Below, piece after piece: positions 36,946-43,299 of a stretch of DNA of 43,299 nucleotides. The DNA is from CBINFS01 sp966250015. Its GTDB lineage: Bacteria > Bacteroidota > Rhodothermia > Rhodothermales > DASSAV01. The position numbers and the translations under genes were made by a program. The stretch's first letter is position 1, and each line of letters starts with the position of its first letter. The notes below the pieces were generated by a model that did not search any database, had not been told where the DNA came from, and saw only the letters and a program-made list of their open reading frames with translations. The stretch is from the NCBI GenBank assembly GCA_966250015.1, contig CBINFS010000031.1, forward strand, positions 1-43,299, read 5' to 3'.

Positions 36946-37152
36946 ATGGCATTCCATCCCAATCTGCAGACTCAGATTCTGATCAGCTCACCGCGGTCGT
37001 TTCTGATTACGCCGGAAGGTTCGCAGTGTCCCGTTAAGCTCACTGACGAACAGAAAGAGAAGATCACGAGTAGCTGGCAACGGGTTCAGGCCATACAGAT
37101 GATCGGGCAGGTGAGAGGCACGCTCTACATCTCTCCGATAAGCAACAACTGA
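36946..37152 (+). CDS. Possible 68-aa protein
   Basis: A small frame with no recognised family and moderate charge, without membrane segment or signal. The codon composition is coding-like, and it is bordered by an AT-rich spacer upstream and a stem-loop downstream. Translated product ends TLYISPISNN. It may be spurious. Confidence 0.4.
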   Translation: MAFHPNLQTQILISSPRSFLITPEGSQCPVKLTDEQKEKITSSWQRVQAIQMIGQVRGTLYISPISNN

Positions 37153-37191
37153 GCCCCGACGCTCTTCTCCACGCGTAGTTTTTGGCATTGA

Positions 37192-37223
37192 CGGGGTCGT
37201 CACGCACGGCCAAGACGACCCCG
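37192..37223. repeat. 10-bp-stem inverted repeat
   Basis: CGGGGTCGTC (37192-37201) pairs perfectly with GACGACCCCG (37214-37223) across a 12-base loop. Neither strand has a following U-tract, so it is a stem-loop rather than a terminator. It lies 40 nt past the stop of the possible 68-aa gene. Confidence 0.6.
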
Positions 37224-37415
37224 CTCCCGGCCCGTCTTCCGACCGCCGCCCTTCGGGACTGAACTATCCCCCCGAACCTTCGTATATCCACGTCTTTACG
37301 TCGCCTTTTTCATTACGTGCTTGTAACGAGCCTCCGGGGTTTTTTCGAAAGGGCGGGCGTTCAAATCGCCTGAACGTTTGCCGCATCGTGGGCGATCGAA
37401 CCGGTTTGGGAGGAT

Positions 37416-39749
37416 ATGAAGCTGGAAAAATACGAGGTCTGGAACAGAGTACTTGCCGTTGCCGCACCCCGGTTAAAGGCCTTACGCGACTATCTGGAAT
37501 CCAGCTACGCACGGGCACTCGAAGCACTTTCCGATGAACGCCGAAAGGGCGCACTGATCTCCCTGTCACTCGCCGCGGCACTCCTCGTCGGCTTCCTCGT
37601 CTGGACCGTCATCTTCCTCAACGTACCCGACGGACGCGACATTTCCGAGGCTACCGTCCCCGGCGCCACCATCGCGTACACCGCTGACGGGCAGGAGCTC
37701 GTGCGGTACCACATCGAAAACCGGACCTGGGTCCCCCTCGACAGCATTTCCCGTTCCGTGATCGATGCGCTCATCGCGACCGAAGACCACCGGTTCTACC
37801 GGCACAATGGCGTCGACGTGGCGCGCGTTTTCGGCGCGATCGCCGGCACCGCAGGCGGGACGCGTCAGGGCGGCTCGACGCTCACCATGCAGCTCGCCCG
37901 AAACATCTATCCCGACATCCGCAACGACCCCATCCTCGTCAGAAAGGTCAAGGAATGGCTCATCTCGATGCGCATCGAGGACCGCTACTCCAAGGACGAG
38001 ATTCTGGAGATGTACCTGAACATGGTCCCGTTTATGTACGACGCCGTCGGGATTGAAGCGGCTGCACGGACCTATTTCGAAAAACCGGCGAGCAGGCTCG
38101 ACGTGCTTGAAGCCGCCACCCTCGTCGGTATGCTCAAGGCGACCGTCTACTACAACCCCGTTCGCCACCCGGAACGCGCGATAGCCCGGCGCAACGCGGT
38201 GCTCTACCAGATGGTGCGCCACGGCTTCCTCGACGAAGCCGAGTACCGCAGGCTCAGGGACGTGCCTACGACGCTCCGCTTCCGCCGCCTTACCCGTCAC
38301 GAAAATGCTGCTCCGCACTTCGCCGAGTACGTTCGCCAGTGGCTCGATGCCTGGGCCGAAGAAAACGGGTACAACCTCTACACCGAGGGCCTGAGGGTTT
38401 ACACCACCCTCGACACCCGGCTCCAGGAAGCCGCCCGGGCGTCTGTGAGGGAAGTCCTCGACGACCTTCAGGCCGTCGTCGACGTCGAGTGGGGCAGTGC
38501 CAATCCCATCGTGTCCTCCAACGTCCAGACCTATCGGGAGCTCCGGGACTCCACCGAGCCGTTCGCTTACTTCTGGGAGGCCAATCCGCACGTGCTCGAC
38601 GAGGTTTTGCGCGCGACGCCCGACTTTCGCCGCCTCGTGGCAGAAGGCAGTAGTGCAAATGCGGCGCTCCGCCTGTTAAAAGAGGACTCGGCGTTCGTCG
38701 ATTCCGTAAAAACCGTCTTTCAGACGCTCGAGGCGGGCTTCGTGGCGATGGAGCCGCACACTGGATACGTCCGGTTCTGGGTTGGCGGCAGGTCGTTCAA
38801 GGACGACGAGTACGACCACGTGGCCCTCGCAAAGAGACAGCCCGGCTCGACCTTCAAGCCGTTCGTCTACGCCGCCGCCCTCGAAAACGGGTATGCACCC
38901 TACAGTATGATGCTTGACGCCGTCCGTGACTACGTCAATCCCTACACGGGTGAGCGGTGGCGGCCCCAGAACTTCGGCGGAGCCAGCGGCCAGCTCATGA
39001 CCCTCAAGCAGGGCCTGATCCACTCGAAGAACACTATTACCGCGCAGCTCATATCCACTGTAGGCCCGCAAAAAGTGGCGGAGGTGGCGCGGAACATGGG
39101 CATCAAAAGCGAGCTGCGCGAAGTGCTGTCGCTGGGCCTCGGAACGAGCGAGGTCAGCCTCCTCGAAATGGTTTCGGCCTACAGCGCCTTTGCCAACCTC
39201 GGGGTGGCGCGTGAGCCCATTTTTGTGACCCGCATTGAAGACCGGCACGGAAACCTGATTGCCTCCTTCGAGCCCCGCGGCGCCCAGGCCATCGCTCCCT
39301 ACACCGCGGACGCCGTCCTGAACATGATGCGCGGCGTGATCGACTACGGCACCGGCGTACGTATGCGCTCCCTTTTCGGCGCCAAAGGCGACCTGGCAGG
39401 AAAAACCGGCACCACACAAAATGCCGCCGACGGCTGGTTCATGCTCCTCCACCCCGACCTCGTCATGGGCGCCTGGGTCGGGTTCAAGAGCCCCCTGATC
39501 ACCTTCCGAAGCACTTACTGGGGACAGGGCGCCCATACAGCCCTCCACGTCGTCGGTGAGTTCTACCGCCGCGCGACCGACGAAGCCGCCGGCCTGCTCG
39601 ATACCAGGGCACACTTCCTCGAAGGCCCCGAGCACCACTGGCGATCCCGTTACGTCACCGACGTGGACGCCCTGAACCGCCACGAACGCCGCACCAATAA
39701 GCTCGACGAAGTCCTGAAACGGATCCGCAGCCGCAAGAAGGCCAACTGA
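37416..39749 (+). CDS. Penicillin-binding protein 1A (bifunctional GT51 transglycosylase/transpeptidase)
   Basis: A 777-aa class A PBP. The cytoplasmic N-terminus is followed by a membrane anchor (about 48-69). The glycosyltransferase domain has the catalytic Glu123 in ATEDHRFY and GGSTLTMQLARN (152-163). The transpeptidase domain has SxxK (Ser478-Lys481), SKN (537-539) and KTG (663-665). GGGAGG is at 37408-37413 just before ATG 37416. It cross-links and polymerises peptidoglycan outside the inner membrane. Confidence 0.95.
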   Translation: MKLEKYEVWNRVLAVAAPRLKALRDYLESSYARALEALSDERRKGALISLSLAAALLVGFLVWTVIFLNVPDGRDISEATVPGATIAYTADGQELVRYHIENRTWVPLDSISRSVIDALIATEDHRFYRHNGVDVARVFGAIAGTAGGTRQGGSTLTMQLARNIYPDIRNDPILVRKVKEWLISMRIEDRYSKDEILEMYLNMVPFMYDAVGIEAAARTYFEKPASRLDVLEAATLVGMLKATVYYNPVRHPERAIARRNAVLYQMVRHGFLDEAEYRRLRDVPTTLRFRRLTRHENAAPHFAEYVRQWLDAWAEENGYNLYTEGLRVYTTLDTRLQEAARASVREVLDDLQAVVDVEWGSANPIVSSNVQTYRELRDSTEPFAYFWEANPHVLDEVLRATPDFRRLVAEGSSANAALRLLKEDSAFVDSVKTVFQTLEAGFVAMEPHTGYVRFWVGGRSFKDDEYDHVALAKRQPGSTFKPFVYAAALENGYAPYSMMLDAVRDYVNPYTGERWRPQNFGGASGQLMTLKQGLIHSKNTITAQLISTVGPQKVAEVARNMGIKSELREVLSLGLGTSEVSLLEMVSAYSAFANLGVAREPIFVTRIEDRHGNLIASFEPRGAQAIAPYTADAVLNMMRGVIDYGTGVRMRSLFGAKGDLAGKTGTTQNAADGWFMLLHPDLVMGAWVGFKSPLITFRSTYWGQGAHTALHVVGEFYRRATDEAAGLLDTRAHFLEGPEHHWRSRYVTDVDALNRHERRTNKLDEVLKRIRSRKKAN

Positions 39750-39786
39750 AGCCTCAAGGATAGAGCTTGCTGAGACATTTTCCTCA

Positions 39787-39810
39787 CGCGAAGACGCGAA
39801 AGCGCGAAGA
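39787..39810. repeat. Three tandem 8-bp repeats (CGCGAARR)
   Basis: CGCGAAGA, CGCGAAAG and CGCGAAGA in direct succession. The reverse complement of 43274-43289 reads CGCAAAGG then CGCGAAGA, so this short repeat type occurs at least twice in the window. Confidence 0.65.
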
Positions 39811-40026
39811 AAGACTTAGTTGTTGGTGGAAGGGAGCTGTGCGTGCCCTGATTGCCAGTTCAGAGGGTTGCGTTTCATAAAGAACCCTCGTCAATTCTTT
39901 CCTCGGGTTGACAAGGTTTGGGTAGCGCTCATACCCCATAATTTGTCATTCCGACGAACTTTGTGAGGAGGAATCTTCCCGAAGTGCGGCCATTCTGATT
40001 GGCCTATTTCGGGGATAGAAATAGCT

Positions 40027-40070
40027 GCTCCCCTGGACAGGGGAGCTGTCACAGAGTGACTGAGGGGTAG
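40027..40070. repeat. Double hairpin intergenic repeat
   Basis: An 8-bp perfect stem GCTCCCCT/AGGGGAGC with a GGAC loop (40027-40046) is followed at once by a second hairpin GTCAC-AGA-GTGAC (40048-40060) and the tail TGAGGGGTAG. This arrangement resembles widely dispersed intergenic repeats; that recognition is from memory. Confidence 0.55.
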
Positions 40071-40150
40071 ATCAGCTTACCGAGTTATATCCGCAAACCC
40101 CTCTGCCAAAGCCTCGTTTTCGAAATCATCAGCCGGAAGCGTCGGGAGCA

Positions 40151-41002
40151 ATGAAAAGGGTATTACTTGGGATTCTTGCGCTCGTCGTGCTGGTGGCGGG
40201 GGTGGTTGTGTTTGGAACGACGCCCACGCCCCGAATCGCTGGAGCAGACCTTGAAAAAGACGCTGCCGAACGGATAAGCCGAGCCCTCGATGAAGGTCTG
40301 TCGCGCCTCGACTCCGCCGTTTCGGAGATCAGCCGCAGGTTTGAAGGGGTGGACGACCTCAAAACGGCCCAGGAGCAGCGGCTCAGAGTATACCGGAACG
40401 CGCAGCACCTCGCCGCGGCTCGCGCACTCGGCGTCGGCCGGGTCACCGGGCAGGACGAGATCGATCGCCTCGTCGAAGAAGGCCGGCTCGTCCGCATCGA
40501 GGATAACCCGTACTATTACTTGCAGGACCTCACGCTGTCCGTGCCGTACGTCACCCCCGATGCGGCAAAGCTCCTCGACGAGATTGGCAGGAGGTTTCAC
40601 GAACAGCTCCGGAACCACGGCCTGCCCCTATTTCGGTTCAACATCAGCTCCGTCCTGAGAACCGAAGAGAGCCAGCGGCTCCTCCGCCGCGAAAATCCGA
40701 ACGCCACGCGGGGCGTCAGCACGCACGAGTTTGGGACGACCCTCGACGTCGTCTTCCACACTTACGCCTACCATCCCACCCCCGACGACGTGCTGCCTCC
40801 GACGCCCTACAGCTTCCTCAACGTCCACCTCGAAAAGATGCGGATACGCGCTTACGACGCTCTCGGTATGCGCTACTGGCAGGAGCTTCAGGGCATTCTC
40901 GGGCGCGTACTCATCGACCTCCAGAACGAAGGCGCCGTCCTCGTCACTCTCGAACGTGAGCAACCCGTTTTCCACATCACCGTCGCACAAAAGTGGGAGT
41001 AG
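40151..41002 (+). CDS. DUF5715 protein, D,D-carboxypeptidase (M15-like)
   Basis: A 283-aa envelope protein with an N-terminal membrane anchor or signal (about 3-22), then a helical region and a domain with the M15 zinc-peptidase pattern: Ser190-x-His192-x2-Gly195-x3-Asp199 in GVSTHEFGTTLDVVF and a late His275 in VFHITVAQKWE. These match the SxHxxGxAxD...H arrangement of VanY-like D,D-carboxypeptidases. The DUF5715 family name is from memory. Peptidoglycan trimming is likely. GGGAG precedes the ATG. Confidence 0.72.
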   Translation: MKRVLLGILALVVLVAGVVVFGTTPTPRIAGADLEKDAAERISRALDEGLSRLDSAVSEISRRFEGVDDLKTAQEQRLRVYRNAQHLAAARALGVGRVTGQDEIDRLVEEGRLVRIEDNPYYYLQDLTLSVPYVTPDAAKLLDEIGRRFHEQLRNHGLPLFRFNISSVLRTEESQRLLRRENPNATRGVSTHEFGTTLDVVFHTYAYHPTPDDVLPPTPYSFLNVHLEKMRIRAYDALGMRYWQELQGILGRVLIDLQNEGAVLVTLEREQPVFHITVAQKWE

Positions 41003-41081
41003 CAAAAGGGACTGCAACCCCTGAGAAATCGTCTCGTAACGGGCCTTCATCACACCCTGCATTCCTCTTTTCCCGCCTCCA

Positions 41082-42989
41082 ATGCGATTCTTTACGATCC
41101 TGATCGTAGTGCTGGCTGGCCTACTGCCTGCCCGGGCTTCCCATGCTGCCAGTGTCCAGCCCCCTGACACGCTACACGTACCGTTTCTATCGGAGGTGCC
41201 TGTGATCGACGGCCTGCCTGAAGAAACTTTACCCGTTCGTATCCCGACCATTGTGAAGAAAAGCCGCGACGGCAATCCGGTAACTGTTGTCGCATACCGC
41301 CTCGCGTATGGCGCCCATTTTTTCTACCTCGCGATCGAGGTAGAGGATGACCCGATTGCGTCGAGAGACCGGGCCTATCAAAACGGCGACGGGTTTCACC
41401 TTGCACTGACGCACACCCGGCCCGACGGGCAACCCGTCGATCGGTTCTACGTCCTCGGTTTTTCACCCGCCGATCCGGAGGGTGCGTTCAGGCGGCAGTT
41501 CGTCTGGTATCACGACGTCGACCTGTCGTTCAAGAGGATCGATGAGGCCCGGATTGCCACTCGCTCTTCGGATGGCAAAACGGGTATTGAGCTCTTGCTG
41601 CCCTGGAGCGCCGTGTACCCGTACCACCCGTGGCTGGGGGAGGGGATAGGCTTCAACCTGTGCTACGTCGAAGCCGTCGATGAGGTAGACAAGAACGAGT
41701 ACTGCATCCTGGACGACCCCTACTTGCAGTCCGAGCAGAGCCAGAGGCGATACGTCCCGCTTGCCTTTGCCAGACCTGAAAACGGGTCGGCAGCTATCTA
41801 CAGCGTAATCGACCGTAACCACGCCTTCGAAGGCGAAGCCGTTCACGTCACGACGGCCGCCTTTCTGCCGCACAAAGCCGCCCGGCTCACCGTTACTGTT
41901 GCGACTCGGGATGGAGAAACGATCGTGAATCATACCTTTTCGCTTCCTCCGTCTCTCGGGCCGACGCAGTACCACTACTCGCTCGGTACAGAAGCGCTGC
42001 CCGCGGGAGTATATTCGGTATCCTGGTCATCCACACTGGCTGAAGCCGATGGCTCGACGGTGCTTACCATACTGCCCACCGTTGATTCGCTTGCCCTGAC
42101 CGACAGGCTGAATGCAGTACGAGATCGGATTCGGCCCGGCAGCCTGACCACCATCGAGTTCAGGCTAGCACACCTGTTCGGTCTCCTTTCGAAGGCCACG
42201 CCCCACGACCCGCTGGAGGCAGCCTTGCCGTTGATAAGGGAAGTCGTCGGAGACGTCGAAGCGGCCGAGCAGGGCATCGACCTCGTCGCCACACGAACGG
42301 GTATTCAGCGTCGAGCCTATCGGTCAGAAGTCGACGGCACCCTTCAGCCTTATTCCGTCAAGGTACCCGAATCGTACGATCCGAAGCGTGCCTATCCGCT
42401 GCTGGTCTATTTACACGGTAGCGGCGTGGAGGATACCGGGCAGCTCGAAGGGTCCTACGCGCCCGAGGGCTTCATTCAGCTTGCCCCACGCGGACGCGGT
42501 ACGTCTACCGTTTACAGTACCAATCACGCGCAGGACGACGTCCGCGAGGCCATCGTCGACGTCATCGCCAACTACGCGATCGATACCACTCGCATCGTGC
42601 TCACCGGCTTCTCCATGGGGGGCTACGGCGTCTACCGGACCTTTTTCGAAATGCCCGAACAATTAACAGCGCTTGCGGTCTTCTCCGGGCACCCGGATCT
42701 CGCCAACCGGTGGCTCGGCGGCGGGCACCCGAGCTTCCTCGACCCGCAAAACCTCGCCGCCTTCAAGGCTGTACCGATTTTTATCTTCCACGGTGGACGG
42801 GACCGAAACTGCCCGATCGAGCTCACCGACCAGCTCGCGAATCTTTTGAAAGAGGCCGGCGCCGACGTTCAGTACGTCGTGGAGCCCGACGCAGGCCACG
42901 ATCGTCCGAACGATAACACCATCGCCTCCTATCACAACTGGCTCACCCGCGTCCTATACAAATCCGAAAATCGGTCTCGCCCACAGTAG
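41082..42989 (+). CDS. Secreted alpha/beta-hydrolase with CBM9-like domain
   Basis: A 635-aa secreted esterase or peptidase. The signal peptide is cleaved near 23 (SHAA). A beta-sandwich domain (about 30-230) resembles carbohydrate-binding module 9 (VIDGLPEE start, WSAVYP and IGFNLCY strands). A middle linker and helical section precede the C-terminal alpha/beta-hydrolase (about 410-630) of the CE1/PHB-depolymerase or prolyl-oligopeptidase type. Triad Ser511 (GFSMGG), Asp574 (HGGRDRNC) and His606 (DAGHDRP). Probably an extracellular polysaccharide esterase. A stem-loop with a T-run follows the stop. Confidence 0.82.
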   Translation: MRFFTILIVVLAGLLPARASHAASVQPPDTLHVPFLSEVPVIDGLPEETLPVRIPTIVKKSRDGNPVTVVAYRLAYGAHFFYLAIEVEDDPIASRDRAYQNGDGFHLALTHTRPDGQPVDRFYVLGFSPADPEGAFRRQFVWYHDVDLSFKRIDEARIATRSSDGKTGIELLLPWSAVYPYHPWLGEGIGFNLCYVEAVDEVDKNEYCILDDPYLQSEQSQRRYVPLAFARPENGSAAIYSVIDRNHAFEGEAVHVTTAAFLPHKAARLTVTVATRDGETIVNHTFSLPPSLGPTQYHYSLGTEALPAGVYSVSWSSTLAEADGSTVLTILPTVDSLALTDRLNAVRDRIRPGSLTTIEFRLAHLFGLLSKATPHDPLEAALPLIREVVGDVEAAEQGIDLVATRTGIQRRAYRSEVDGTLQPYSVKVPESYDPKRAYPLLVYLHGSGVEDTGQLEGSYAPEGFIQLAPRGRGTSTVYSTNHAQDDVREAIVDVIANYAIDTTRIVLTGFSMGGYGVYRTFFEMPEQLTALAVFSGHPDLANRWLGGGHPSFLDPQNLAAFKAVPIFIFHGGRDRNCPIELTDQLANLLKEAGADVQYVVEPDAGHDRPNDNTIASYHNWLTRVLYKSENRSRPQ

Positions 42990-43002
42990 TGAAACACTAC
43001 AG

Positions 43003-43029
43003 TCCGCAGATGTGTGCGGATGATTTTTT
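43003..43029 (+). terminator. Possible terminator of the esterase gene
   Basis: A 6-bp stem TCCGCA/TGCGGA with a six-base loop, then TGATTTTTT. The stem is short but the T-run and the position 13 nt past the stop fit a weak terminator. Confidence 0.5.
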
Positions 43030-43084
43030 GATCGGGGTAGTACTAAGGCACAACAAATACTGCTTCCAAATACTTGTCAAAAAC

Positions 43085-43175
43085 GTCATCTCCGCGTAGG
43101 CGGAGATCCAGGTATGGGTCGCGTAAAGTGAAGCGATGGTGTTTGGTCGCATGCTCGGATCAAGTCCGGAATGAC
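43085..43175. repeat. Small MITE-like element with GTCAT termini
   Basis: A 91-bp segment with imperfect terminal inverted repeats (GTCATCTCCG at the left, CCGGAATGAC at the right) and an internal perfect 8-bp hairpin ATCTCCGC-GTAG-GCGGAGAT at 43088-43107. The GTCATTCCG terminus recurs at 39945-39953. It has no coding capacity. Confidence 0.5.
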
Positions 43176-43299
43176 ATGTTTTATAAGTATTTAGTAGTGG
43201 AATGATCTGTGCCCCAGTCAACGTCCCCTAAAAAACCATCTATACGATCTGTGGATTGGATTGTAGTTCAATTTCTTCGCGCCTTTGCGTGCATACACA

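Larger units (their letters stand above)
39750..40150. other. Intergenic region with dispersed-repeat-like segments
   Basis: About 400 bp with no coding frame of note. It holds three tandem 8-mers at 39787-39810, a GTCATTCCG element at 39945-39978 and a double-hairpin segment at 40027-40070. It resembles the intergenic repeat clutter frequently seen in Bacteroidota-like genomes. Confidence 0.55.
42990..43299. other. Terminal intergenic region
   Basis: About 310 bp without a credible gene. It contains the likely terminator at 43003-43029, a MITE-like element at 43085-43175 and, at the very end, a copy of the 8-mer repeat family at 43274-43289. Confidence 0.55.

Overview
The window looks like chromosome from a GC-rich member of the Bacteroidota/Rhodothermota (Rhodothermales-like). 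This is inferred from two exact TAnnTTTG promoter boxes (upstream of glyA and rarA), a fused aspartate kinase/diaminopimelate decarboxylase, DUF4159, DUF6448 and DUF5715 proteins, and a RoxA-type JmjC oxygenase. No rRNA, tRNA, CRISPR array or insertion sequence was seen. Most of the window is densely coding core genome. The accessory regions are the first 2.1 kb and the 21.2-27.4 kb block.

Layout. 0.1-2.1 kb: an AbiE-type nucleotidyltransferase toxin and an AbiEi-like antitoxin placed tail to tail in lower-GC DNA, followed by two perfect long palindromes. 2.3-3.5 kb: a MerR regulator and a His-rich secreted DUF6448 protein in one operon, with a dyad operator upstream and a strong terminator downstream. 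3.7-9.9 kb: a six- to seven-gene molybdoenzyme operon (NarI/DsrM-like heme b membrane subunit, NarB/NasA-like molybdopterin oxidoreductase, small protein, four-cluster ferredoxin, Rieske protein, DUF6755 protein, TDT/SLAC1-type anion transporter), probably nitrate-related. 9.9-12.9 kb: a B12-binding radical SAM protein and a secreted serine hydrolase. 12.9-19.8 kb, minus strand: DegQ/HtrA protease, TauE/SafE permease, S41 C-terminal processing protease, TatC, phosphoribosyltransferase and GlyA, a mainly envelope and housekeeping run. 19.9-21.2 kb: DUF4359 and DUF4159 genes and an opposed 56-aa single-pass membrane protein.

21.2-27.3 kb is the most interesting block: a two-gene operon encoding two different CHAT (caspase-like) proteases. 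The first gene product is membrane anchored, with a cytoplasmic CHAT domain, a TPR-like helical linker, one transmembrane helix and a cysteine-containing PPC-like outer domain. The second is a 1292-residue protein with an alpha/beta-hydrolase (lipase-like) domain, a CBS-like stretch, a beta-rich segment and a C-terminal CHAT domain. I infer an outside-in proteolytic conflict or cell-death system in which the membrane CHAT protein controls the hydrolase-CHAT protein.

27.6-43.3 kb is ordinary: zinc-ribbon membrane protein, RoxA, LysC-LysA fusion, an unrecognised 238-aa protein, a uracil-DNA glycosylase family protein, RarA, NUDIX hydrolase, LOG-family protein, sugar nucleotidyltransferase, PBP1A, a DUF5715 D,D-peptidase-like protein and a secreted esterase with a CBM9-like domain. 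Intergenic repeats resembling dispersed MITE/REP-type elements lie at 39.8-40.1 kb and 43.0-43.3 kb.
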